Source: Megaleporinus macrocephalus | Lineage: Eukaryota > Chordata > Actinopteri > Characiformes > Anostomidae | DNA length: 64,000 bases | Reading direction: 5' to 3' | NCBI GenBank assembly: GCA_021613375.1 | Contig: CM038720.1 | Location: 19,367,215 to 19,431,214 of the forward strand | Shown: positions 23,701 through 35,120 of the stretch, in pieces | Position numbering within the stretch: the first letter of the stretch is position 1 | How the letters are laid out: each line of letters begins with the position of its first letter | Notes under the pieces: model-generated | Told to the model about the DNA's origin: nothing | Databases searched by the model: none | What the model saw: the letters and a program-made list of their open reading frames with translations, nothing else | Program-made: the position numbers and the translations under genes

Positions 23701-24510
23701 GATTTATTTTTCTTTATTTACATTTACGGTATTTAGCAGACACTAAATACTGTAAATGTATTACATTTACGTAGCCCTTACATACTATGTATCTCTATCT
23801 AGTACAAACAGGTTTAAATCCAAACTACTCTTATACTCAAACACTGTCATAAACAAGTGCCAGTGCTGATAAGAACACAACAAAAAAGGTTTGACACAGT
23901 GCAATACCTAGCAAGACAGGAACACCTACAGAGAAGAGAATAAATACAAGACTACATACAGTAGAAGCGCAATACTTGGTCAGTGCTCCTAGAAGATCAA
24001 GTGAAATTGCGCTTTATACCAGTACTTTAGTAGATTAGTGCGTATAAGTGCTTTACAAAGAGATGGGTCTTCAGTCTGCGTTTGAAGACCGCGAGAGAGT
24101 TCGCTGTTCGGACAGCCAGTGGAAGTTCGTTCCACCATCAGGGCGCCAGGACAGAGAAGCGTCTTGTCGCGTGTCTTTCATGAATCTTGAGTGGTGGCGG
24201 GTCAAGCCGAGCTGTACTTGAAGCGCGAAGGGCTCGAGGTGCGGACTGACTTTAGACCATTGCAATAAGGTCAGGAGGAGCTGGTCCATTCTGGGCTTCG
24301 TAGGCATCAGAACTTCAAACTGAATGCGAGCAGCTACAGGAAGCCAGTGAAGAGAGTGCAGCAGTGGAGTGACATGAGTGAACTTGGGGAGATTGAAGAC
24401 GAGCCGTGCTGCTGCACTCTGGATCTGTTGTAAGAGCCTGATGGCCTGCAGAGGAAGACCAGCCAGGAGCGAGTTGCAGTAGTCGATACTAGAAGATACT
24501 GGACGTTTTA
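23700..24510. repeat. interspersed repeat of a common fish family
   Basis: The text begins TTTACATTTACGGTATTTAGC and continues through GATGGGTCTTCAGTCTGCG, GTTCGTTCCACCATCAGGGC, GGCGGGTCAAGCCGAGC and CCAGCCAGGAGCGAGTTGCA, ending at GTAGTCGATACTAGAAGATACTGG. I recognise this as a high-copy fish repeat often described as LINE-related, but I cannot place its class with certainty. No intact frame remains. Confidence 0.6.
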
Positions 24511-25119
24511 TTCATTATAAAATGTATTTTTATTAATTCCTGGCATGTTTGAGGACACACACATACACACACAAAACTGGGGTCTTTAAAGCATCAGGGA
24601 ATAAGTAGGTTAATTTTACTGTTGTGTTCATACGATGTAAATCTATCCTGTTCATTTTCCATCTTTTTTTGCTACGGTTTCTAGGTTGAATGAAAGGTTT
24701 CGTTTAAACGGTGTGCAAAGGGCTTGTGAGAAGGTTTTCTCTAGTTTTTGCAACACTTGCATAACACAGTGAGCATTCAAGGCACCTCTGTTTCTGTGTT
24801 GTCAGTGTAGAAAGTAGCCCAGAGGCCTGGCTGTCAGCCACTAAAATTAAACAAGCTGTTTCTGTCACTTTGCCTTTAAGACAGAAATACGCAAATGAGC
24901 TATTTTGATTGGCTGTCCTAAGTGACAGTCACACACTCCGTATAACTTCAATGTGAATGAGTGGATATCAGTATTTTTCTATTTCCTTTTTTCCCTTGTT
25001 AATAATGTGCTTTGCAAGTTGAACTACCTTTTTAAAAAACACTACTCAGGACCTACGCCCACTTGCTCCCCTCTGGCATTAACAGGAAATTCTACCAATT
25101 AACAACCAATCAAAAATGT

Positions 25120-25480
25120 TTTTATGTAAGTCGGTGGTTAAGGTGTAAACCAAGTGATTCAGACTGGGAACCAGGGGTCACCATATGTCACTGCCTTTTT
25201 GTGGCTGACCAGGTAAGCTGCTGCTCCTCCACCCTGAGGGTGCAGAGTTTGATTGCTGTATCAGATTTCACAGAAGTATGTTGTTGTAGAGTCGTTGGCT
25301 GGAGGTTAGGGAACCAACCTCGTGACCGGAAGAACAAGACAAGACTAAAGCGCCCCTGAGAACAGTACCTAGACCCCCACCTGCTCCTGGGCCGCACTTG
25401 ACCCAGCGCTCCGGTCAGTCGCGCTCACTGCCCCCTACAGTGTTAAAGACGTTTCACTGCACTGATGGGTTAAATTAATG
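25120..25480 (+). mobile_element. tRNA-derived SINE
   Basis: tRNA-like promoter remnants are visible: GTCGGTGGTTAAGGTG resembles an A box, with B-box-like text (AGTTTGATTGCTG) about 115 bases on. They are followed by the body GCTCCTGGGCCGCACTTGAC, CTCCGGTCAGTCGCGCTCAC and CACTGCACTGATGGGTTAAA, which I recognise from fish SINEs. It lies upstream of the small EGF-TM gene. Confidence 0.5.
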
Positions 25481-25901
25481 TAAAGGTCAGATTTTTATGT
25501 GTGCAAACACGCTCCGCATGTATCCTTCCGCCACGAAGGTATTACAATATATTTTAATCCAAAACTTTATAACAAGACTAACAACGTCTCAGTATAGTCA
25601 TAATTTAACTAACTTTCTGTGAGGGGACTTGTAGAGATGGACGTCTGGTTCCTATCACCACCACTGTGAGCAGACTCCAAGTTTCTCTGGAACAGCGTGC
25701 TTCACACCAAACCACTCAGATTTACTTAGGTTTACAGCTCAACGCACCTTTGTGCTTTGCATGTACAAGACCTTCTCCCCCCGCAGAGTTCCGTAGAAAT
25801 CTGACTGAGAAGTTTACCTGAGATTGCAGGTATGCTGGGTGGCTCCGTAGCCCACAGCGATGGAATGAGGTATTTTACTCCCCACCTGTATTCTGACATG
25901 C

Positions 25902-26228
25902 GCCGCCCTCTCTTGGCTGGGATTGGAGAGTAGCGCTAGTAGATTTGAACTTCTGGCCAATCCTAGCGCAAGACACTAGCAGCCAGCCTGTCGCTCAATT
26001 GCCTGAATACGAGTGGGAAAACAAATTACGCCTTTGGAACAGGGAGTGGAGCTTTGGTTGATCCTTCCTGTTCGGAGTTATTCAAGACTTGGTTTGTTCC
26101 ATCGCTTCTTCCTGCATCTGACTTTTTTCACCCCTCAAGGCTTTATTTCATGCTTCCTGGACCCTCAGAAGCTGCTGACTGCCACCTGGACCGCCTTGAC
26201 TAACACCCATACTAAACTTTGAGAGCTG
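25902..26228 (+). promoter_or_regulatory. putative promoter and noncoding first exon of the EGF-TM gene
   Basis: GGCCAATCCTAGCGCAAGAC at 25955-25974 contains a CCAAT box and matches a parm1 promoter element (42891-42910) at 17 of 20 bases. A CTCF-like sequence precedes it at 25902-25916. A good splice donor (G/GTGAGT) follows base 26228. It could join to the acceptor at 26884, giving a noncoding first exon ending at 26228. The transcription start is not visible, so this is a model rather than an observation. Confidence 0.4.
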
Positions 26229-26904
26229 GTGAGTACAGCATGAAGGTATGTGTGCTGTGTACTGGGCAGCTTTGCTAAGTTCTTGCTAAATCTGACTGGC
26301 CAGCTGATGAGTGTATAGATAGAGTATAGATACTTTTCAAGTTTGCTTTATGGTTTACGGTTAATGCTGCTGTCAAAGTTCATAGGAACAGATCATCAGG
26401 AACACTACGGGCATGTTAATGTGTGGTTTTAAGATTGTCAGGTTTGCTCTAAGTGTTTTCATGTTGTTTAGTAGAAATCATGTACTTGTACAATCATTGC
26501 GCAAGATAAAACTGTGCATCGGTCCTATAGAGACAGCTTTTTATGCCATGATTTGCTTATTACTGGCAAGGGGTTTGCAAACATTTTACATACTGATTTG
26601 AATTATCTACTGATTCAAATATGTACAGAATTATCCACATTAGTAGAAAGTATCACAGCGGTGCCATTATTACTGAGTGAACTGAAAGACTGTATTGTGT
26701 TGATATGTTGTTAATACATGCACAATGTGTATAAAGCTTTGGAACAGCATGTCATTTTCAAAGTCAAGTTGTTGCTCTGAACTCGCCCACACTTGTGGCT
26801 TTTTTTTAGTCAAGTCCAAAAGCTAAAGTGAAATCAAAAGCTTCTCCTGCCTGGCCTTAATAACACGGCTTCATCTCCCTGTAGAGCTTTGAAGAAAGTC
26901 CAAC

Positions 26905-28165
26905 ATGCCCAGCTTCACCGCCGACCATCTGAATGAGGTCTGCAGCATCCAGCGGTGCAATGGCCGAGGTGACTGTGTGACCGTGGACGGGTTGCCGGCA
27001 TGTGAATGTATGCTGGGCTACATGGGGGACACCTGCAGGGAGACAGTGAATGGCGGCCTGTCTGTTCCTCTCACTTTAGGGGTCCTGGGGGTCCTTGTTG
27101 GCTTGGTCATTTTGGCATTCCTGTTTTCGTATTTCCGGCAGAAGAGAAAAGCACAAATAAGGTACGACCCCAGTCTTCTCTGTCTCTGTCTCTTTCTTCT
27201 GCATGAAAACTTTGCTCAGTAGATCTTGGTTTGGATCCATGAATCATTTATGAGTTTATAGGGGTTCCTATGTGGTTCTTGCCTATATCGTATGGTTCCA
27301 TGCTTAAAAATAACAGTTCCTAAATTGTTTGTGGCTTGGAGCTACATTTCTACACTCCTAAAATGATTAGGGTCCTTAATAAATCAAACCCTTCCACACT
27401 TCTAAATGTAAACTTGCCAACTTGTCTCTTGGCGTAAAGGTACAGTTCCACAAAAAAAAAAACAGTTCCCAAATGGGGTCTTGGCTTGGACCTACTGGTC
27501 TTTACCTCAAAATCAAGGTTCCTTAGTAGATCATACCATCTTAAAAATAATGGCTCCCTAAATAGTTTTTAGCTTGGACCTGTGGTTCTACACTGTTAAA
27601 TATATAGAGGTTCCTGCATTATCCTTGGCTTGGACATACAGTTCCACAGACAAAAATTAAAGGTTCTTGGTTTGAATGTTCATAGGTGGGGACTTTTAAA
27701 CTTCTTTAAACCCATTTACAGGACTGAATAGAAACTATTTACCAAAAGATTATCTGTAGTGGCTATTATGTGGCATCACTCCAATGAACTCTTTTTAAGG
27801 AGTGCCTTAGAAACCTTATGTTAGTGTAGAATATTTATATTATGAAGAAGTGTGTCAGGTTTGCATTTACAGGGATAATGCTTTAAAGACCTTTCACTTG
27901 AAAAGTTCTCTGGGAAACTGAAAGTTGTCCTTTTGTGGCAGAGAATAATATCTTTTTTCTAAAAAGATGTTTCCCATTTACATTTCTTCTTCACAGAGAT
28001 GAATCTTTATGACAATTGACCATTGAAGGGTTCTGTAAACCAAAAATATTCTTCAAGGTGTGACAGTGAGCACAATGATGGACAGTCTGTTTTATAACAT
28101 CTAGGGAACAGACCACCACTGATGCAAAGGAGTCCCTGAAAAGAGACTTCCTTTCCACAAGATGA
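26905..28165 (+). CDS. small EGF-transmembrane protein, partial paralogue of the receptor 3' end
   Basis: Segments 26905-27161 and 28105-28165 join in phase 2 to give 105 residues. The protein has an EGF domain (residues about 13-44, C-x4-C-x5-C-x8-C-x-C-x8-C), a membrane helix at about 52-76 and a basic juxtamembrane RQKRKAQIR. There is no signal peptide, and an in-frame TGA at 26890 sits just upstream. It would therefore be a signal-anchor protein with the EGF outside the cell. EGF spacing, the exon end in phase 2 after the basic anchor, and the start of the tail (TDAKESLKRDF against [10 protein letters not shown]) all match the receptor's last EGF/TM exons. The stop comes before any FxNxxY motif. 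It may be a real short gene or a decaying partial duplicate; function unknown. EGFR-ligand spacing (x7, x4-5, x10) is not met, so it is not an EREG/BTC-type growth factor. Confidence 0.6.
27250..27690. repeat. decayed tandem array, unit about 54 bp
   Basis: Units of the form GGTTCCTAAAT...GGCTTGGACCTA...GGTTCTACACT..TTAAAAAT recur at about 27262, 27313, 27367, 27447, 27527, 27552, 27608 and 27661. They have substitutions and length changes. The array fills the first part of the intron after the EGF-TM exon. The unit resembles the dispersed GGTTCT/ACTCTTAAAAATAA fish repeat. Confidence 0.55.
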
Positions 28166-28379
28166 AACAGGTCAGTCACTGTTAACTTTTTATTTTCTCC
28201 ACAGTATTTGTGACAGAGGTGTGCTCATAAACTTGTGATTACGTACTACATAACGTAACATAACATGAAGTAATGGCGATGCTGACATATCTGGTGCAAA
28301 ATTTGAGGTGGGTGTATGTAGAACACTGTGTGCCTGTGCCACCCAAAGTGATTGCCAATCTCGTATGGGGCTGCACATT

Positions 28380-28650
28380 GACAAGATCCTGGTGATGTGA
28401 TGCACATCAGGATACAGCAATATACTGCAATATTTAGCGATTCTGTAGGAAAGGCTTAAACTTGCAATTTTTAAATATAATTTTAGGGAAATTCTATAGT
28501 ATAGTAGTATAAAACATACCATCATATGCATCAGTTTACTACTGCTAACACTTGCGCTACTTGTTTATGCTAGTTAAAGGGTCTAATGGTGAAGAACACT
28601 GCCGTCTAGTGGTCGCGCTTAAGTTAAATATCATCAAATATTTGTCCAAT
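28380..28650. mobile_element. second, decayed copy of the CTCF-motif MITE
   Basis: It shares GATACAGCAATATACTGCAATA-type ends and the segment AACACTGCCGTCTAGTGGTC (28595-28614) with the element at 9460-9860. It has no coding potential. Confidence 0.4.
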
Positions 28651-28854
28651 TATTCTCAAAATGTTTAAAATTCTGTTGCTATGGAAATATGAGATGATGA
28701 GAGAGTTTGGCAAGGTCCTTTTTTGCTTTCTTTGCATCTTTCAGAAACAGTATTGAGTGTTTTTCACAAAACTGTGGGAACCACTTACATTTATATCTAA
28801 TATTTTCAATAGCATGAACTCAAACTGTATATGATTCACAAGGTATAGAGTCTC

Positions 28855-29480
28855 TTAAGGCACTGTCCCCTAAACAGGTTCTATATCTTCTAAACAGGTG
28901 TCCTGAGTCATAGCAGGTGCTTTATCCTCTAAATGGATGCACTGTACATTAAACCTGTGCTTTATCCTATACAGTACTCTGGGGCTCTATCCCCTAAGCA
29001 CTATCCTCTAAAGGTGTGTACTGTCCTCTAAAGGGGTCCTCTGTCCCCTGTTAAAGGATGGACAAAATAGCAAATACTGCAGTACTACATTTCATGATAC
29101 TGTATCGGTTCTCCAAACACAAAAACATTTTGTTTTAATCAGTAGTTTACAGATTTGTGGCAGACAGTTGTTCATTTTGTGTTGCAGTAAAACCCCTGAC
29201 TGACATATAGCAGCGTTCTTCACCATTACACTTCAATAGACTTCATAGACTGCAAACCTATGCATAAAGTGGTAAACAGTCTTCCTTGAACTTTATTTTT
29301 AAAAATATTACACAGTATTTCACCTTGCAGACAGTATCACAATGTTTCGCATTATATTGAATCATAACTTCTGTTTTATGATGCGTGATGTATCACCAGG
29401 TTTTTGCTAAAACACAGCCCTGTCCTCTAGATTAGTGTGCTAGCCTCTACACAAGGACATTATCCACTAAATGGATGCAC
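28855..29480. repeat. minisatellite of CCTCTAAA units, split by an inserted element
   Basis: Units of roughly 20-25 bases built on (ATCCTCTAAA)(CAGGTG)(CACTGT) run from about 28855 to 29055. They resume at about 29415-29480 (GTCCTCTAG, CCTCTACACAAGG, CCACTAAATGGATGCACT). The 360 bases between them, starting GGATGGACAAAATAGCAAA, have MITE-like text (GATACTGTATCGG) and look like an insertion into the array. Confidence 0.5.
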
Positions 29481-29982
29481 TTTGCCTACTAAGCTTCCTC
29501 CCAAACACCACAGAATAGGCTGGATTTGGACATACTGTCACTCTAATTAAAAACATTTAAACATTGTCATTATCTACATTTGTGTTCACAGAGCACCACT
29601 TTACAGAATCAAGCTTGTACTTTAATGTTACCACTGTTTGGGTCTGCAGCTGCTCGCTAAGGATACAGATCCAAGCACCTCAGAAGAGGTTTAATTTTGA
29701 CTTTCAGTCCCGTCAGCGGTCGCTTGACCTTACTGTCTCAGGTTTTTAGTAATCTTGTGTCAGTAGTTTTGTTAGCCAGAATCAAACACATTTTGTGGTG
29801 GGCAGAGCTGTTAGCATGCTAGCAAAGCTAATAATAACAGCTCTCTCCTTGTTAGCAGCACTGTTCAGTTGATGGTGTGTTATTTATTGAAGGATAGATT
29901 GCATTACACTCACTTGTGTTGTGTTGTGTGCCATAATTAGTGCTTTTTCATCTCTAATTGCTGTCTTTGTGTCTCACCATAG

Positions 29983-30410
29983 GAAGAAATGGCCCAACTG
30001 TATAAAGCGTCCCCAGAACATCTGCATCACCTCGCACGTGCTTGAAAATGTTACATTTTGTGACTTTCTGTTTCAGCAAAACACCACAAACTCATTCTTT
30101 TACAAGAAAAGGAAAGCAGAGATCAATTGATTCATTGATTCGATGACAGCGATACATTTGAAGTGTTCCTATTGCTTTCCTCTGTTCATAATGTGTACCA
30201 CATCTGTTGATCTTGTAGAGTTGTATAGGCCCGTGAAGTAGCCAGATTTCAGGATTCATGTCGGTTGTTGAACAAAAAGCTACAGGAAGGACAGACATCT
30301 TATGCCAATGTGGGGAAAAAACATTTCTTGCTACATTTCCTGTTTGTTGTCAAAGCAGTGTATACTTAAATCAGCACTATGTAAGATTTGTATGGTACCT
30401 TTGAAATAAA
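29983..30410 (+). other. possible 3' untranslated exon of the EGF-TM gene
   Basis: A donor (CAG/GTCAGT after 28170) lies five bases past the stop codon. A good acceptor (CACCATAG before 29983) is followed by AATAAA at 30405-30410. No reading frame continues through it. This is inferred only from splice-site and polyadenylation motifs. Confidence 0.3.
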
Positions 30411-31980
30411 TATGCTCGCTGAGTCAGGAGACTCAAAAAGGTCTTTCTAGAGCTGTTGTTTGCAATTACACATTCCCATTAGATAGTTATCCCCAAATTT
30501 TACTTTTTGAATTTGAGGATTTTATTGTACCTATGAAGCTATCACATTAATTAGTTCAGAGGTAAAAGCTGGGAAAAATGATCACTTTGGCATAGGAATG
30601 TGGTAAAAATGTAATATTGCAATATTTAAAGATATTTTTTATTAAACTTTTCACATAATGCGCTACCACAACTCTAATAATACAGGATTAATATACTTTC
30701 TTTATAATGAAAGGTAGATATATAATCAGGTTAGTATATTGACGTCACCTCTGTTTTGAAATATTGTTCAAGTACACCAATCAAAAGTCATACTTGTAAT
30801 ATTTGGAGCTGAATGTAGTAAAACCAGTATGGTGAATGCATTCTAAAAGTAGGTGTTGCTTGAGAACCTCTTCAGTAGGCAGAGTTATTTTAAATATGTC
30901 TTGTAAATGTGGGCGTCGCTCCAGTGATGTCAATGTGACAATGAGGGAGACAACATATGATTAGGACCTATAATATGCCAAGTATTTAGGTAATGCGCTT
31001 TGTACTTACGTAGCTTTTGCCGTTCTCACAAACTGGACTGGTCAGTTTATAAGACGCAGTACTGTGCAAAAGGTCAGAGACCACTCTTCATTTATTTAAT
31101 TTCCTGTTGAAATGGCCAAAGTTCAGTCTTAAAAGTTGGTTTAGCATTATCCTTTTTTCAGTAGGGAGCTTCTTGAGCAGCTTTGCATCCCATAGATTAA
31201 GAGTTGATGGTGATTGTTTGTCTCGGTTGTCCCAATTTCTTCATATCTTATCACTCTCTCGTAAAAAGATGTTTTTAAGGGTTCTTAGTAAAGGGAATTC
31301 CATTATGTGTCTAAGTTTCCATAAAGCACCAAAAAGGGTTGCTGTAGTTATGATGTCAAGCTTGTAACAATAGCAGAACGTTTTCTGGTGCTCTACAACC
31401 ATATACATCACATTCCCCATTACACTGAAACCCGATTTAAGCATAGAACCTCTCCATGTGCTAAATGATTCCACTTTTAGGAAACTTTGTTTTCCAGTTA
31501 TTTGTTCTTATATGTCTCCTAATAATAAAAAAATGGCTTGTACATTTTTACTTCAAATCAAATACTGACTTATCGCACAGTACTAAAGGGTTACTCTTGA
31601 ACTATACTGACATACTGATCCACTGAGGTTCATTTGGATCTTGTGGAAGATCAGCTACTCCATTAGAAAGTTATGGTCCTCTATATTCAAGTTTGAAGAT
31701 GAAGCAGATCAGACACTCTTCTAAAATATGGTTGAAATATGGGCATGAAATATGATCGAAACTTTCAGTTTTCATTTATAAGTACTCAATAAAGACAAAA
31801 AAATAGCTTGGTGTTTAACTGTGACCTGAAAATATCAAACCCATGACATCAATAAGGAAGTAATTTGTGTTGGTGTAAAGTCCACCACCCACTGTGTATA
31901 CATATACAGAGAAAAACATGTTAAAAAGGGAAATCCACCACTTTTTCAAATTTCAAATCTCCAAATAATGCAGTGTATAA
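30411..31980. other. spacer without a gene
   Basis: The one recognisable item is a dispersed repeat at about 31240-31480, containing GATGTCAAGCTTGTAACAAT and AGCAGAACGTTTTCTGGTGC. Relatives lie at 34915-35085 and 44690-44845. I see nothing else. Confidence 0.45.
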
Positions 31981-31984
31981 GATG

Positions 31985-32400
31985 TAAACGGAGTGTTTCA
32001 GAGTGTGAAATGGTTCAGATGTTCTTTAAAGTAGTGGTGGTGATGGGAACCAGTCTACAACACAACTATAGACATTTTATTTACTATCAAAACGACCAGT
32101 GAACCTACACAAGTCCTCTGAGCTTTTATATGGAATGTTCTTGGTATATATGGAGCCTCCTTCTACAGGAGGCTATTTTCTCTCACACCATGATGAATCC
32201 ATTTATAAAATATCTATATTTTTAAGCTTTCACAAAGCTCTGTGTTACACAACAGTCGGCATGTTTACAACAATTTCGCTTTCTGTGAGAGAGCCTTTAA
32301 AGGTGGACGTCTGGTTCCTATCACCACCACTGTAAACAATTCTGACTCATAAAGTTTACACAGAACATAGCATTTCACACCAAACCACTCTGAATGACTG
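31985..32400. mobile_element. fold-back MITE
   Basis: The left arm around 31995-32055 (GAGTGTGAAATGGTTCAGATG ... GGTGGTGATGGGAACCAG) is the inverse of the right arm around 32300-32400 (CTGGTTCCTATCACCACCAC ... CATTTCACACCAAACCACTC). Single arms or fragments of this family recur at 5780, 22446, 25644 and 58905. Confidence 0.55.
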
Positions 32401-34180
32401 TTTATGGCTTAGTGGCTTAATGGTAATTATGCAAGCAAACTGATGGGGTTTCCCATTAATGTGTTTATAATATCAACACAATAGAAACTACAGTGATGTC
32501 ACTGAAGTTAATGAACAACTGTGTCATACAGCATAAAATATAAGGTGTTTGTTTGGTGATGTATATGTACATATGGAAAAATCACATGCTGATTTATGAT
32601 GAGTGAAACGAGTACAAGTTTGCTGTTTGCACAACCTGAACATACTTCCCTCAGTTCTTGAGGTGGAGGTGCACCAAGAAGACCAGCCAAACCAGTCACA
32701 CTGGATTAAACAAGCAGAGCAGTTTCTGCTGTTTTTCTAGAGCAGTTCCACTGAAGCTTCATCTCTTTACACGAGCTAGAAGAAAACCAGCCTGCATGTT
32801 TTAATAAGCTTGAAAGTTTATTTACAAACATGAATATACCTGAGTGATGCGTTTGTTCACAAGGCTCAAATCCAATAATAAAAACATATATTTACAAAGT
32901 CAAAGCTTCAAGCATCATAGGACTGTAAAGTCGCCAGAATTAAAAACATCATGTGACCTGCATTGAATCACCATCCACATTTAATTTAAACACATTACAG
33001 ATGTAAGCAATACAAAAAACCTTTGGTCAGTAACTGTGTAACAACTCTCAAAGTTAAATGTTCCTTCTCAGTTAGACACAAGTGATTCAGATATAGTGCA
33101 ATCTTTTTCCAAGCAAGAGACTAAAATATCCTCACTGTCCAAATAAACAGGCATCTCCAATTATCCAATGATTTTAACTTTTCCACATCATTTAAATACA
33201 GCTGTGAAAATTGGAGAAATAGAAATACTCCAAATTCAGTTGGAATAAAAGTTCATTATGTTGACTGCTATTTTTGAGATACCTGATGATACATTATCTT
33301 CATTTTGCTGTTTTACATCACAAAGACTGGATAAGATTAAAAATATTACATGACTCTGATTTGCTAGTACACGTTCTTTCAGATGTTCTTTCAGATGTTC
33401 TTTCACAGCAATCAGTTGTGCAGGGTGACACCAGAGTCCCTTCATTAGACCGTCAGTGCAGAAGGAGAGCTGTGGCTCAAACAGCTGTAAACAGTCAATC
33501 AGTTCTAGAAGATCACTGTAAGGAGGATTCAGGGTTTAGAAGTTCAGTGACAGTGCAGTGGTGGTGGTAAAGAAGGCCGAGGTGGGTCATTCTATTTGCT
33601 CCATGTACGTAGTACCCTTTCTTTCCAAACATTTCTACCCCATTTAGGTCCTCAATTCTTCTTTTAGGCTTAATTTTATTATTTTTGGTTCAGCTCCTGA
33701 ACTACTTCCCAAAAGAGAAGAATGGCACCTAACATGCTTCACTTCTCATTCTAATAGATGCTGGAACCAAACCTACTACCTACTTTTTACTTCTGTGTCA
33801 CTATTTCATTGATGTGACGACACTCATAAATAACTACACGTTCTTACAGATACAAGTACTCGATCTTTAATTAATTAATTAATAAACTGATAGAAATATC
33901 ATTGTTTTATTGTCTGTTCCTTGCCCACAGCAGGACCAGGCGGGTCAAAGCTGTCCTGCCGAAAAGGTTACCTTAACAAACGCACACATAAAATCATACT
34001 TTACTTTTAATTTTAAGTCTTAAGTCAATAGAGAAATTTATAAGAATGTATAAGAAATTTTCTTTTAGTTCATTTATCATAAAAAAGCACAGTATAGGGA
34101 ACAGACATTTGCAGATTGCACCAAAAACTGTACATTTTTGGAGATACAAGCTGTTGTTCCAACAGCAGCAATATATTTAT
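32401..34180. other. spacer without a gene
   Basis: No exon, RNA gene or known element is visible. A short tandem run of the 12-base unit AGATGTTCTTTC occurs about three times at 33371-33406. Confidence 0.45.
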
Positions 34181-34181
34181 A

Positions 34182-34399
34182 GTAGGGCTGGGCAATATGA
34201 TAATATTTTTATCATCATCGTGATGAATTAGGTCACACTTTTCTGAGCTTATTGTGGACGTCATCGTTATGCACCATTTCATATTTTGCCTGTTCCAACT
34301 TATTAAAATTTAAATAGAACAACATATTGTGATAAATATCATGTATCATAAAACTGTCTCGGTTTATCACAATATTAAAATGTTGCCCATCCCTACTGT
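34182..34399. mobile_element. 218-bp MITE with inverted ends
   Basis: It starts TAGGGCTGGGCAATATGATAA and ends TTGCCCATCCCTA, the inverted counterpart. The interior is A/T-rich with ATCGTGATGA/TTATCACAATATT. A related end (CATATCACCCAGCCCTA) is at 49874-49890. Confidence 0.6.
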
Positions 34400-34914
34400 A
34401 TACTGTTAATAACTTAATATATTGTAAACATCCTTTTACATTTACATTTTTAGTGTTTTACTAGCAAAATATAAGGTGATGTGTTTAAAATAATTCTTGA
34501 TTTAAAACCTACCTACCCTGTATTGCACTTTGGCCCCTAACAGAAAAGATTTACGCATGCCTAGCCTGGGGGGTTTATTTCTGCACTTCACTTACAAACA
34601 TGTCTCTTAATTTTTTCACCTCTTCAGGTAGGCTTTCTGTAGCTGTGAGGATGTTTACTTTCCAGATTCTTCAGGAATTTATATCTATAATAAACTAATA
34701 GCAATTTATAGACAGCTTATGATAGACAGTTCTATAGAGGTCTGGAAGACAGTACTGTAGGAGGGCCAGTCCAGCTGAATGTATTATAGATCAATGTGGA
34801 GGTATTATACAGCAGTCCTACTACAGATATTTAGTCCTTCAGTAGATTCACATCATTCTGTGTAAATGATCATTTCCCTGAATCCACCACGTGGGTCGAC
34901 TCACGCACTCTACT

Positions 34915-35085
34915 CTCTGATACCAGATGGTTCTTCACGGGTTCTTTAGTAGAGTATGTTGTTTTGTATAGAACCATGAACACTCAAAGAGCCTCGTGCA
35001 TGCTTAAATGGTTCTTTTTATGGTGTGTTGTATAGTTCTATATAGCCCTAAAATGGTTCTGCTACAGTCAGAATGTCAAGCTGTG
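34915..35085. repeat. dispersed repeat in the 3' flank of the first claudin
   Basis: The segment with GGTTCTTCACGGGTTCTTTA, AACACTCAAAGAGCC, TGCTTAAATGGTTCTTTTTA and CAGAATGTCAAGCTGTGAA is a copy of a common fish repeat. It ends about 35 bases from the claudin stop codon, so the 3' untranslated region of that gene probably runs into it. Confidence 0.45.
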
Positions 35086-35120
35086 AAGGAACCTTTGTGG
35101 AACCATCACCCAGCCGTGTT

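Noticed and set aside
26013..26222. 69-codon frame in the presumed first exon of the EGF-TM gene
   Set aside because: No domain, no signal peptide, and it ends just before the splice donor. At most an upstream frame in the 5' untranslated region.
26905..27161. EGFR-ligand (epiregulin/betacellulin-type) identity for the EGF-TM gene, suggested by its place near parm1
   Set aside because: The cysteine spacing (4-5-8-1-8) is that of receptor EGF domains. EGFR ligands have 7, 4-5 and 10 residues at these places. The exon also resembles the receptor's last EGF exon.
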